Shown in pieces: positions 27,968-36,448 of a stretch of 64,000 bases of DNA; position 1 is the stretch's first letter, and the number at the start of each line of letters is the position of its first letter. The DNA lies in the NCBI RefSeq assembly GCF_021190955.1, contig NZ_JAIOAO010000005.1:248001-312000 (forward strand). Reading direction: 5' to 3'. Source of the stretch: Parachryseolinea silvisoli. Its GTDB lineage: Bacteria > Bacteroidota > Bacteroidia > Cytophagales > Cyclobacteriaceae. The notes under the pieces are model-generated. The model did not search any database and was not told where the DNA came from. It saw only the letters and a program-made list of their open reading frames with translations. Position numbers and translations under genes: made by a program.

Positions 27968-27975
27968 CAAAGGTA
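27968..27975 (-). promoter_or_regulatory. susC promoter -7 element
   Basis: TACCTTTG on the minus strand, a perfect TAnnTTTG match, 30 bases before the susC start codon. Confidence 0.7.
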
Positions 27976-27989
27976 TAGGTAGAATAAAT

Positions 27990-28007
27990 ATTGAATGACC
28001 ATTCAAT
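27990..28007. promoter_or_regulatory. Palindromic TetR-type operator, copy 1
   Basis: ATTGAATGACCATTCAAT, with 8-bp arms around AC. It lies 15 bases upstream of the susC -7 element and between susC and the divergent TetR gene. A 17-of-18 match (on the opposite strand) is at 29012-29029. Confidence 0.8.
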
Positions 28008-28051
28008 CAAAAATTAACAGACTCTTCATATCGGGTCTGATTGAATTAATG

Positions 28052-28059
28052 TAGTTTTG
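28052..28059 (+). promoter_or_regulatory. TetR gene promoter -7 element
   Basis: TAGTTTTG matches TAnnTTTG 18 bases before the TetR start codon. ATTGAATTAAT at about 28040-28050 resembles half an operator over its upstream region. Confidence 0.6.
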
Positions 28060-28076
28060 ACAAAACATTAACACGC

Positions 28077-28667
28077 ATGGGAAGAACAAGCCTCAAGGAG
28101 GTACGACAACAGGAAATTATACTCGCCTTCTATAAAGTAGCCAAAAAAATAGGTCTCGAAAATGCCTCGATAGCCAAAGTGGCCGATCACCTCGAAATCA
28201 ACCCCAGCCTGATCGTACACTATTTTAAAACACGCGAAGCGCTCATCGAAGGGCTGATCCACTTCATACTCGAACGGTATAGCGACATCTATAAAACCAA
28301 CGGCGGACACTATACTACGGCAAAAGAGCTCACCACCCTGATGGACAATCTTTTCTCGCGCACCTGGGACAAGCTCTTCGACGACAGCGTATTCTATAGC
28401 TGTTACGCACTCACCTACCGGGATAAGAAGATCCGCGCATCGTTTAAATCGCTGCACGACTCCTTGCGCGAATCATTACGGGATGCACTCCACAAAGCCC
28501 GCGCAAACGGTGTCATTGAGGTAAAGAATGAAAAAGAAACGGCAGAGGTCATCTTCGCACTGATCGAAGGAGCCTATTATTACTTAGGGATGGTAGACTC
28601 ACCAACAGAAAACACCCGCAAACTGAACATCATGAAGCGGCAGGCACTCACCCTGTTGGGCCTTTAG
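28077..28667 (+). CDS. TetR/AcrR-family transcriptional regulator
   Basis: 196 residues. The N-terminal DNA-binding domain has IILAFYKVAKKIGLENASIA and HLEINPSLIVHYFKTREALI, the standard TetR HTH with a BetI-like helix. The remaining helices form the ligand/dimer domain. It is divergent from susC. The perfect palindrome between them, and its copy at 29012-29029 before the next two genes, makes it the likely repressor of susCD, the phosphodiesterase and the small membrane protein. Ligand unknown. Confidence 0.92.
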   Translation: MGRTSLKEVRQQEIILAFYKVAKKIGLENASIAKVADHLEINPSLIVHYFKTREALIEGLIHFILERYSDIYKTNGGHYTTAKELTTLMDNLFSRTWDKLFDDSVFYSCYALTYRDKKIRASFKSLHDSLRESLRDALHKARANGVIEVKNEKETAEVIFALIEGAYYYLGMVDSPTENTRKLNIMKRQALTLLGL

Positions 28668-28680
28668 CGTGGGTATGATC

Positions 28681-28702
28681 GCTCTCACACTCACGCTGTT
28701 TT
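28681..28702 (+). repeat. Dispersed CTCACACTC-type repeat, copy
   Basis: GCTCTCACACTCACGCTG followed by TTTT, the cleanest copy, 14 bases after the TetR stop. Its end runs into the last codons of the convergent membrane-protein gene (stop 28691). Confidence 0.65.
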
Positions 28703-28975
28703 TTGTCGCTGACTCTTTTTCCGGACGATATAAATACGCAAAAGTGACGCCGCCGCAATCACAATCCAGAGTGCATTGACCACCAGGTTAGGCATATCCA
28801 TGAGCGTATACGAAACAACCACCAGGCAAAGGCCACCGAGGGCATTGAGCAAATGATACGGTACCCCTTCCGCACGCATCCATCCCAGGCTCAACAGCGC
28901 ATACGCCGTAACGTATGCCAGCACACCCGTCCATCCGATAATCTCGCCTGTAGAAAAACTTAACGTTTCATTCAT
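28691..28975 (-). CDS. Small membrane protein, CBU_0592-like
   Basis: 94 residues with three helices: IIGWTGVLAYVTAYALLSLG, LLNALGGLCLVVVSYTLM and VVNALWIVIAAASLLRIYIV, and a short basic tail. The pattern W-x-G-V-x-A-Y-x-x-A-Y and L-N-x-L-G-G fits the CBU_0592 family, of unknown function and distantly like small sugar or vitamin transporters. Divergent from the phosphodiesterase; the shared operator lies 37 bases upstream. The stop falls inside the dispersed repeat. Confidence 0.75.
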   Translation of the reverse strand: MNETLSFSTGEIIGWTGVLAYVTAYALLSLGWMRAEGVPYHLLNALGGLCLVVVSYTLMDMPNLVVNALWIVIAAASLLRIYIVRKKSQRQKTA

Positions 28976-29011
28976 GTGCCCGATTTTATTAGCTGCACGA
29001 AGATATTCAAT

Positions 29012-29029
29012 TTTGAATGGTCATTCAAT
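29012..29029. promoter_or_regulatory. Palindromic TetR-type operator, copy 2
   Basis: TTTGAATGGTCATTCAAT, identical at 17 of 18 positions to the reverse complement of copy 1. It lies 13 bases upstream of TACCTTTA (29042-29049), a near -7 element for the phosphodiesterase gene, the same geometry as at susC. Confidence 0.8.
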
Positions 29030-29107
29030 CTATTCATGTAGTACCTTTAACAGCATGGAGAGCGAATGCGCCCATACCGATTTACTACAAATCTTTCAAA
29101 GCATTTT

Positions 29108-30367
29108 ATGACCAAGATTAAGTTTCTGTTATCAGTCGCTTGCTGCTGTATGCTGCTGAGCGCGGCTGCCCAAACGCGCAAGGCAGTATTTATGATCCTT
29201 GACGGTATTCCCGCCGACGTCATCGAAAAGACCGACATGCCCGTATTAAAAGAGATCGCAGCGCGCGGCGGGTATACCCGCAGCTACCTGGGCGGCGAAA
29301 AAGACGGCTTCAGCCAATCTCCGACCATATCAGCCGTGGGTTACAACCACGTCCTGACCGGCGTGTGGTCGCACAAACACAACGTGTGGGACAACGACAT
29401 CCGCGAGCCCAACTACGCCTACTGGAATATCTTCCGCATCGCCGAGCAGGCCAACCCGTCGCTGCAAACCGCCGTCTTCTCGTCGTGGATCGACAACCGC
29501 ACCAAGCTGGTCGGCGAAGGCCTGCCCGCCGCCGGCAACGTCAAGCTGGACTATAGCTTCGACGGTCTCGAGCTGGATAAAACACGCTTCCCCGCCGGTG
29601 AAAAAAGAATGTTCGACATCGATGAAAGCGTCTCCACCGAAGCCGGCCGCTACATCCGCGAAAAAGGCCCCGACCTGTCATGGGTATATTTGGAATATCC
29701 AGACGACATGGGCCATCTGTACGGCGACAGCCCGCAGTTCCTGGACGCGGTAAAAAAAGCAGACGCCCAGGTAGGCCGCGTATGGGAAGCCATCAAAGCC
29801 CGTGAGCAACAGTACGGCGAGCAGTGGATGATCGTCATTACCACCGACCACGGTCGCGATGCACAAACCGGCAAAAACCACGGCAGTCAAACCGACCGCG
29901 AGCGCACCACGTGGATCTACACCAACCTGGCCGACCGCAATGCCCGGTTCAAAACCAACACCGCCACCGTGGACATCATGCCGTCCATCCTGCGTTTCCT
30001 CACCATCCCCCTACCCGCTACTACCGAGCAAGAGCTCGACGGCGTGCCCTTCACCGGCAAGGTATCGGTGCACGACCTGAAGGCCGTACGCAATGGCAAG
30101 AACATCGAGCTGACCTGGGGTATATTTGACGGCGCCGGAAAAGCAGAGATCCTGGTCAGCACCACCAACAACGTACGCGACGGCAAGGGCGACGACACCT
30201 ACACCCGTGTGGCAGAAGTGCCCGTATCCGCTGGAAAATATACGTTCACACAGCCGGAAACAACTTTCTGCAAAATCGTCGTAAAAGCCCCCAACAATAC
30301 CATCAGCACATGGATCGTTGACAACAAATACGTCAAACACGTCCGCCCCTTCGGCCGCCAGTACTAA
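29108..30367 (+). CDS. Secreted alkaline phosphatase-superfamily phosphodiesterase (NPP-like)
   Basis: 419 residues from the ATG at 29108; the frame extends to 29066 without a signal-like start. Signal peptide about 1-21. Metal-binding FMILDGIPAD, probable nucleophile Thr in QSPTISAVGYNHVLTG, then YPDDMGHLYGDS and ITTDHGRD complete the two-metal site of nucleotide pyrophosphatases/phosphodiesterases. The C-terminal 90 residues form a small beta domain. It probably cleaves phosphodiesters in the periplasm or outside. The operator at 29012-29029 links it to the susCD locus. Confidence 0.88.
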   Translation: MTKIKFLLSVACCCMLLSAAAQTRKAVFMILDGIPADVIEKTDMPVLKEIAARGGYTRSYLGGEKDGFSQSPTISAVGYNHVLTGVWSHKHNVWDNDIREPNYAYWNIFRIAEQANPSLQTAVFSSWIDNRTKLVGEGLPAAGNVKLDYSFDGLELDKTRFPAGEKRMFDIDESVSTEAGRYIREKGPDLSWVYLEYPDDMGHLYGDSPQFLDAVKKADAQVGRVWEAIKAREQQYGEQWMIVITTDHGRDAQTGKNHGSQTDRERTTWIYTNLADRNARFKTNTATVDIMPSILRFLTIPLPATTEQELDGVPFTGKVSVHDLKAVRNGKNIELTWGIFDGAGKAEILVSTTNNVRDGKGDDTYTRVAEVPVSAGKYTFTQPETTFCKIVVKAPNNTISTWIVDNKYVKHVRPFGRQY

Positions 30368-30373
30368 CAACAC

Positions 30374-30411
30374 AAAGGCCGCTGCCTGGCAAAACCCAAG
30401 CAGCGGCCTTT
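30374..30411. terminator. Rho-independent terminator
   Basis: AAAGGCCGCTGC with GCAGCGGCCTTT, a perfect 12-bp stem, 7 bases after the phosphodiesterase stop. Confidence 0.88.
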
Positions 30412-30439
30412 AAATTTACATTTCACACGCACATTATTC

Positions 30440-30490
30440 CTCCACACTCACGCTGTTTTTCGCTCTCACACTCCACACTCACACTGTTTT
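30440..30490 (+). repeat. Dispersed CTCACACTC-type repeat, two tandem copies
   Basis: CACACTCACGCTGTTTT (about 30443-30459) is followed at once by CGCTCTCACACTCCACACTC plus ACACTGTTTT. The second copy has an internal duplication of CACACTC. Its end overlaps the stop of the convergent 30489-30785 gene. Confidence 0.65.
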
Positions 30491-30785
30491 ATCGTATCGC
30501 GCAGTCGTGCAAAAACTCATCAAAGATCAGCGAAATAATACGCTGATAGCCGTCACCCGGAGGCAGATCATTGCTGCCTTCAATATATTGATCGGGATTG
30601 CGCACGACACTTTCACGGGTGCGTTGCACCAGTGCCATCCATGCCTCGGGCGTCAGCGTATGGCGCAAATCCACCAGCATGACCTTCATGGGTTCTAAAG
30701 AACTATTAAACCGGCGCTTATATACTTTATCTTCTTTTTCCACAGCGATGCGTTCGGAAAACGAGATTGATCCGCCTATACCCAT
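30489..30785 (-). CDS. Hypothetical protein
   Basis: 98 residues, family not recognised. Contains MKVMLVDLRHTLTPEAWMAL (about 33-52) and an acidic C-terminal helix. No signal or membrane segment. Codon use matches the neighbours and it has a normal ATG. It precedes no partner; the gene upstream on the same strand is the basic 77-residue protein. Confidence 0.6.
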   Translation of the reverse strand: MGIGGSISFSERIAVEKEDKVYKRRFNSSLEPMKVMLVDLRHTLTPEAWMALVQRTRESVVRNPDQYIEGSNDLPPGDGYQRIISLIFDEFLHDCAIR

Positions 30786-30811
30786 ACGAATGACGGATCA
30801 ATCCGGGCAAA

Positions 30812-31045
30812 TTATGCTTTAGCAACCTTCGGTGCTTTTGCCTTTTTTGTAGTAGCTGCTTTGGCAGTAGCGTTGTTTTTACGCTTGATCTCGCGCTTTA
30901 CACGAACCGACACTTTTTTAGAAATGCGGTCCAGCAGCTTCTTTGTTTTCTTCGAAGGCGCAGAGATCTCCAGCTTGTTTAGTGCAGTGCTTATCGCCTC
31001 GTGCAATACATCCTGGATCTCCTTCTTTGAAATCTTCTTGGTCAT
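30812..31045 (-). CDS. Small basic protein, unknown function
   Basis: 77 residues, strongly basic: MTKKISKKEIQDVLHEAIST, then KKTKKLLDRISKKVSVRVKR and an Ala/Lys tail (AATTKKAKAPKVAKA). The tail resembles histone H1-like and DUF6496-type tails. Nucleic acid binding is inferred from composition. It lies 26 bases upstream of the hypothetical gene on the same strand. Confidence 0.7.
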   Translation of the reverse strand: MTKKISKKEIQDVLHEAISTALNKLEISAPSKKTKKLLDRISKKVSVRVKREIKRKNNATAKAATTKKAKAPKVAKA

Positions 31046-31244
31046 ATAGGGGATTTACGTAAGTTGTTTAAACAAAAGTAGACCATGTTACTGAAATGTT
31101 AAACCACTTAACAAAAACTTAATATTAGATAGCCGGTAAATGCCAGAAATGTTCCGCCTATATCCCCTCATACAGGATGTATTCGCTATTAGTTTACTCC
31201 GCGTAAACTTAATTATACCATCATGAAACTCCACAAATCTGTTG

Positions 31245-33113
31245 CTAATTGACGGATTGCAGTGTCCCGTTCTTCTTTAACGTGCGAATCTCCGCTTCGA
31301 GCATCCGTTGTTGTCGCGTCATGTCCTCTTGCATCGCCTGCATTTCTTCGGCGTGCTGCCGTATTTCTTCCTCCTGCGCCTGGAGCCGCTGATTATTCTC
31401 GCGCGCATCCGCCAGCAACTTTTGCGTGTCGTCATATACCTGGCGCGAGCCCAGTGCCGACGCCACATATTCAGCAATCTTTTCGAGGAATTGTACCTGG
31501 TGAGGTTTCAGGCTATGGAAGCCCGCCAGCTCGATCGCACCGACTACATCCTCGCGTACTTTGAGCGGCAGCACGATAATATACCGCGGCGTAGCTTCGC
31601 CCAACCCCGACGTGATCTGCACATAGCCCACAGGAATATCCGTCAGCACAATGGTATTGCCTTCCGCAATGCACTGCCCGATGATCCCCTGGTCGGGGTC
31701 CAGTCGCTGGCTCACAAAACGTTTCCGTTCGTAGGCAAAAGTTGCCAGGCGATCCAGGTAACGCTCACCTGCACGATCCACCACACTGTACAGTGCTCCC
31801 TGGTTCATGCCCACGTATTTCACCAGGTGCTTGAGTACGGTATCTGCCAGCGCTGCGGTGTCCTCTGCCTGGTTCTTCAACAGCTCGCTAAACAACGCTG
31901 TACCTTCGTTCGCCCAGTGAATCATCGACTGACGCTCCTGCGCTTCCTTCAGCTTCTCCTGCATTTTGATGAGCGAACGCGCCAACACATCCTCGCGGAA
32001 ATTCGCATCATAGCGCGACGACAGCTCGCCGTTGCCTAAAGCTTCGGAAAACGACGTGGCCGCCTGCATCCGGTCCAGCAGTTGATTAAAAGCTTGTTTC
32101 GTATCACCAATCTCCTCCGTGGTTTTGATAGGCATCTTGCCCGGGAATATACCGTCGGCCAGAGATTTCATCGCCTGCCGTATTTCTTTGATGGCACGCG
32201 AAAGAATATCCGCGTAAACAAACGCCAGCACAATGCCCAGGCCCAGCTGTACCAGGAACAGTACACCGACAAAGATGATGCGCTTCCGGGCATACGCATC
32301 GCTAAAATCCTTCACTTTCGTACGCAGCATGCCAATGGATGCTTTCAAACCGATCAGGTCGTTGCGAATCAGGCCCTTTAACCCGCCGGTATCTTTCAGG
32401 CCAATGACCGAATCGATGGCCACCACCTCGTTGAATTGCTTTTGATAGGCCGCGATCTTCTCTAGTATATCATCCTTTTCGGGGCCTTCGTGCTCGGCGG
32501 CAATACGCGCCGTGAATTCACCTACCTTGTTGTTAAATTCCTGGGGATACTTCATATCCTTGCGCAGGAAGAAGTCTTTCTCATGCCGCCGCAGCATCAG
32601 CATGTCGACCTTGTCGTAGGGAAAAGATGAGTTCTCCACCGCGTGAATCGCACGGCGCAGGTCACCCTCCAAACCGTAATCCTTAAAGCCCCGCTTCCGC
32701 AGAAGTTCTTGCAGGCTCTTAAACCGCAGGGCGATACGATTGACGCGGTCTTTGATCGACGCCGTCAGCGTATCTTGTTGGAAGAAACCCTGCTCACCAC
32801 CAATACCCGCCAGCAGCGTGCGTACCGTGTCGTCGTGTTGGCGGTAGGTGTCTGTATACAAATTGGTACCCTCCTTCTGAAAATCCTCTTGTTTGAAGGC
32901 TTCCAGCATAAAATACTGCGCCGCCATGTCCATCTCCAGGATGTGAATGTTGACCGCGTCGACCTCCCCGCTGATTTTTTTATACTCACCAATGTTGGTG
33001 AAAGTCTGCCAGATCATAATCACCATGATCGCCGAGAGCAGCATGATTGATCCGAACGCCAGCAATAGCTTAATCCGAATCCTCAGGCTAAGAAAGAATT
33101 CAATAAGTTTCAT
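31245..33113 (-). CDS. Membrane sensor with periplasmic helical bundle, HAMP and GAF
   Basis: 622 residues from the ATG at 33113. A first membrane helix (about 12-33), a periplasmic helical-bundle domain with LRRHEKDFFLRKDMKYPQEF (about 175-194), a second helix (about 285-310), HAMP (about 312-365) and a cytosolic GAF domain (about 420-565), then a long coiled coil (QRLQAQEEEIRQHAEEMQAM). No kinase, cyclase or phosphatase output. It may signal through the coiled coil to a partner. The RRHEKDFFLR motif recurs in the kinase cut at the right edge. Divergent from the degenerate receiver gene. Confidence 0.85.
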   Translation of the reverse strand: MKLIEFFLSLRIRIKLLLAFGSIMLLSAIMVIMIWQTFTNIGEYKKISGEVDAVNIHILEMDMAAQYFMLEAFKQEDFQKEGTNLYTDTYRQHDDTVRTLLAGIGGEQGFFQQDTLTASIKDRVNRIALRFKSLQELLRKRGFKDYGLEGDLRRAIHAVENSSFPYDKVDMLMLRRHEKDFFLRKDMKYPQEFNNKVGEFTARIAAEHEGPEKDDILEKIAAYQKQFNEVVAIDSVIGLKDTGGLKGLIRNDLIGLKASIGMLRTKVKDFSDAYARKRIIFVGVLFLVQLGLGIVLAFVYADILSRAIKEIRQAMKSLADGIFPGKMPIKTTEEIGDTKQAFNQLLDRMQAATSFSEALGNGELSSRYDANFREDVLARSLIKMQEKLKEAQERQSMIHWANEGTALFSELLKNQAEDTAALADTVLKHLVKYVGMNQGALYSVVDRAGERYLDRLATFAYERKRFVSQRLDPDQGIIGQCIAEGNTIVLTDIPVGYVQITSGLGEATPRYIIVLPLKVREDVVGAIELAGFHSLKPHQVQFLEKIAEYVASALGSRQVYDDTQKLLADARENNQRLQAQEEEIRQHAEEMQAMQEDMTRQQRMLEAEIRTLKKNGTLQSVN

Positions 33114-33200
33114 GAGTACCCCACAGTAAAAACGCAAGATAACAGCCAACGGCTGGCCCACTGCGCCCGTCCGATTATGAAATTATTATACTTCCGGAAG

Positions 33201-33230
33201 AGCCCTTGCTGACCATAAAAAGGGCTTTTT
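33201..33230 (+). terminator. Terminator-like hairpin upstream of the receiver gene
   Basis: AGCCCTT and AAGGGCT (33220-33226) form a 7-bp stem followed by T5. No gene precedes it on this strand, so it may be a leader hairpin or the end of an unannotated transcript. Confidence 0.45.
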
Positions 33231-33319
33231 GAGGCCGCTTTCCTTGACAATAACATCAACGTGGCGTAATATAAAGGTGATACCGGCCTGGTATCTTTAC
33301 GCACGATTAAAAGAAGCGC

Positions 33320-33721
33320 ATGCACATTTTAGTTGTCGACGATCTGATTACAGACCGGTTCATCGTGAAAAAAATACTCCAACCGGAGTATCATGTCACC
33401 ACCCTTGCTTCCGCCCGTGAAGCCATGGCCTTTGCCTCTACCCGCCCCTTCGATATCGCCATTCTCAACGTCATGCTGAAAGACGACCTCGACGGCATCG
33501 ATCTCTTACAAGATTTACGGGAAATGAAGGGACCGTCGTTCCAGGCATTTGCCATCACCTGCCATGTAGACGACCGGCGCGCCACCCTCCTGCTCGACTC
33601 CGGCTTCGTGGAGATTCTCAAAAAACCATTCGACAAGGACCTCTTCAATCGCCTGCTGACCAAATACCGGCCCGCACCGACCTTCGCAGACGCGCCCAAG
33701 CTACGCCGGCGCGCCGCCTGA
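33320..33721 (+). CDS. Degenerate single-domain receiver (phospho-acceptor Asp replaced by Asn)
   Basis: 133 residues. Acidic pocket ILVVDDLITDRF, conserved Thr in AFAITCHVD and Lys in EILKKPFD are intact, but the phospho-acceptor position reads DIAILNVMLKDD, with Asn where Asp is expected (codon AAC at about 33468). It is thus unlikely to be phosphorylated normally and may be locked in one state. It lies divergent from the HAMP/GAF sensor, a possible partner. TATCTTTA (about 33292-33299) is a candidate -7 element. Confidence 0.88.
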   Translation: MHILVVDDLITDRFIVKKILQPEYHVTTLASAREAMAFASTRPFDIAILNVMLKDDLDGIDLLQDLREMKGPSFQAFAITCHVDDRRATLLLDSGFVEILKKPFDKDLFNRLLTKYRPAPTFADAPKLRRRAA

Positions 33722-33723
33722 TC

Positions 33724-36207
33724 TCAGGCCATCTGCGGGTCGGTCAGGCTGTCCTGCCCCGTCTCTACGTGCCCGGCATATTGTTTCCGAAAGGCATTAT
33801 ACCCTTCCGCCGTGATTGTCACGTCATACCATCCTGCACTTTTCTCTAACTTCAGCTGACATATAGCCGTTTTACCCGCTGCAATGGTCTTTACCTGTGC
33901 GGGTGCATGGTAGGCATTGTCCACAACATGTACCACCAGCGTGCTCTCGCCCGTATTTCTCAGGTTCAACATGACATCGCCCTTCGCGCGCCCCTTGCTG
34001 TCAAACGCATATACATACACGCATGTCGTCACCAGCATCGGGTCCTGCGCATCGCCCGCAAACGCCCGGTAAAAGCCGTTCGGCCCATAGACCTGCAATG
34101 TATATTTTCCATCAACGAAATCTGACACCTTCCAGGAATCGTGCAAACGGTCACCGGCCGTGACGGCATACGCCCGCGGCGCAACAGTGTGTACCAGGCC
34201 CCGTGCATATACCTGAAACGGCGCGCCCGCCGCCGCATGGCTAAACATGCGATTGTTTGCCTCCAATGTCATCTGAAAGATTTTGCCCCCTTCGCGGAGC
34301 TCACCATCGGCGTATAGCTCATACGGTATGGCGCGGGCCGTGCGCGTACCGGGCTCCTGCGGGAACAGCGAGGAAGCCTTACGCGGCGCGCGGCGCAGGG
34401 CCGCCACCTCGTCGGTCGTCAGGGCACGATACCCCGAAGGCACCTGCTTGAACCGTGCCCGGTGTATAGACGCAATCACTTCATCGTGTTCCAGGAAAGA
34501 CGGCAGCGGTATCTTTTCCCCCTGGTAAGGTTTAAACACCGACGTCAGGTCGCCACATACCGCGCGGCGCCACGCGCTGATGTTGGGTTCGGTCACAGGC
34601 TTACCAGTCTTGTGCGAAAGGAACTTCTCCAGGAACTGCAGCACCGACGTATGGTCGAACACCTGCGAGCAGACCGCGCCGCCACGGCTCCACGGTGAGG
34701 CTATCACCAACGGCACGCGGTACCCCAGGCCGATCGGGCTTTCACGTGCTTCCGGACCCGGCTTGCGCAAACGGTCCTGCGCCAAGGTTACATACTCCAC
34801 CGCCGTATCGATCCCCGCCGACACCTTACCGGAATCAGGCTTGCCCGGGTGCGGCGGCACAAACGGCGGCACGTGATCGAAATAACCATCGTTCTCGTCG
34901 TAGCAGAGTATAAAGATCGTTTTCTTCCATACCTCCGGCTTGTTTGTCAAAATGTCCATCACCTCCGACACATACCAGGCACCATACCACGGTGCACCCG
35001 GATGGTCCGAGAAGTTCTCCGGCGCCACCACCCACGACACCGCGGGCAATGTATCCGCCGCCACATCCGCCCGGAACTGCGCCAGGATGTCACCTTTCGG
35101 CACCTGCACCTGTCGCGTATCGGTACCTTCCGTATAGGGCAGTGAAGCCAGTGTATGATAATCGGGGTCGATGCGATTGGTCGTAAACGCCTTCTCGTGC
35201 AGGTTACGGGCCCGCTCCGTCAACGCGGCGTAGGCTTCCGCCGTAAAACGTCGCTGATCTTCCAGGGCCTGCTGCAGCGCTTGTTCCTTTGCGATCCGCT
35301 CGGGACTCGTGGCGTCCAGGCGTGTGATCTCCTGTCGTAAAACGTCGATGCGCTTCGGCAAATAGCGACGATACGCTTCCGAAAACTTTACGTGATATTG
35401 TTCAAACCACTCCAGCGGATTGTCGGTAAAATTGGCCAGCCAGGCATCCTCCTCTCCTTCAAACCCTACCCCTACACTCAATTCATTCTGATATACTTTC
35501 CAGGAGATGCCATGCTCTTCCAGCCGCTCGGGAAACGTCGTCCAATGCGCCAGGCGTGCATCGTCGTAATCGAGATCTTCATTGCGCACCATGGCCGGCG
35601 CGCTGGTAGTGGGCTTTTCGCGGATCGTGCCGGTCCATAGATAAAGACGGTTGGGCGTCGTGCCGGTAAGCGACGACGAGAAATTCTGATCGCACACCGT
35701 AAAGGCATCCGCCAGGGCGTAGTAAAATGGAATATCCTCCCGGGTATAATACCCCAGCGTCAGCGGCATGTCTTTGTATCCGTCACGTCCCGAGGGTTTG
35801 GCTTGCAGCCACTGATCATGGTATCCTTCGTTGCGCGCATCCACCTGGTTAGACCACGAATGCGGCAGAGAGCCCATCCAGGTCGCCTGCGTATCCTTGA
35901 TGTCGAGACGGAACGGAAAATATGTTTGCCCCGCGGCATTGGTTTGCAACCACACCGGATTCTGGTTGGGTAGTGTCACAGCACGCGGATCGCGAAAGCC
36001 GCGCACACCGCGCAGCGAACCATAACAGTGATCAAACGAACGGTTCTCCTGCATCAGGATCACCACATGTTCAGCATCACGCCACGTCGTACCGACCGGT
36101 GGATCGATCGCCAGCGCCCGCTGAATAGCCGGTGGCAGTGTAGTCAACATTCCCGCGGCACCCGACAACAGGGTCGCCTTCTTGATAAACTCACGACGTG
36201 TTTCCAT
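33724..36207 (-). CDS. Phosphocholine-specific phospholipase C
   Basis: 827 residues from the ATG at 36207 (frame open to 36294). Twin-arginine-like signal METRREFIKKATLLSGAAGM. The catalytic phosphoesterase domain begins VVILMQENRSFDHCYGSLRG, the signature of bacterial non-haemolytic PLC/acid phosphatase-like enzymes. CYDENDGYFDHVPPF and VPLVIASPWSRGG are further family motifs. Two C-terminal beta domains of about 90 residues each follow, as in PlcN/PlcH. It removes phosphorylated headgroups from phospholipids outside the cytoplasm. Ends 3 bases from the convergent receiver gene. Confidence 0.92.
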   Translation of the reverse strand: METRREFIKKATLLSGAAGMLTTLPPAIQRALAIDPPVGTTWRDAEHVVILMQENRSFDHCYGSLRGVRGFRDPRAVTLPNQNPVWLQTNAAGQTYFPFRLDIKDTQATWMGSLPHSWSNQVDARNEGYHDQWLQAKPSGRDGYKDMPLTLGYYTREDIPFYYALADAFTVCDQNFSSSLTGTTPNRLYLWTGTIREKPTTSAPAMVRNEDLDYDDARLAHWTTFPERLEEHGISWKVYQNELSVGVGFEGEEDAWLANFTDNPLEWFEQYHVKFSEAYRRYLPKRIDVLRQEITRLDATSPERIAKEQALQQALEDQRRFTAEAYAALTERARNLHEKAFTTNRIDPDYHTLASLPYTEGTDTRQVQVPKGDILAQFRADVAADTLPAVSWVVAPENFSDHPGAPWYGAWYVSEVMDILTNKPEVWKKTIFILCYDENDGYFDHVPPFVPPHPGKPDSGKVSAGIDTAVEYVTLAQDRLRKPGPEARESPIGLGYRVPLVIASPWSRGGAVCSQVFDHTSVLQFLEKFLSHKTGKPVTEPNISAWRRAVCGDLTSVFKPYQGEKIPLPSFLEHDEVIASIHRARFKQVPSGYRALTTDEVAALRRAPRKASSLFPQEPGTRTARAIPYELYADGELREGGKIFQMTLEANNRMFSHAAAGAPFQVYARGLVHTVAPRAYAVTAGDRLHDSWKVSDFVDGKYTLQVYGPNGFYRAFAGDAQDPMLVTTCVYVYAFDSKGRAKGDVMLNLRNTGESTLVVHVVDNAYHAPAQVKTIAAGKTAICQLKLEKSAGWYDVTITAEGYNAFRKQYAGHVETGQDSLTDPQMA

Positions 36208-36448
36208 GATCAACAAACTATACGGTCTAAAGATAGCCCTTATTCGCCACAACTTTTGTGCCCGCCGATTGGAATTAACGGTTTGGTAACGCACACACGC
36301 GTACCGGGAACAGACTCCGCGGTCTACGTCAGAAACACCGGGGTCTTCCGGTTATATAGCCGTTAGTCGATTTGACATACAGTTCCCGTCACCCACCCTG
36401 CATCTTCACCATACTATAAAACAAATTCATAAACAAATCACGCTATCT

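Noticed and set aside
33201..33230. Treating this hairpin as proof of a small RNA
   Set aside because: No convincing TAnnTTTG element precedes it on the plus strand, so it is listed only as terminator-like.
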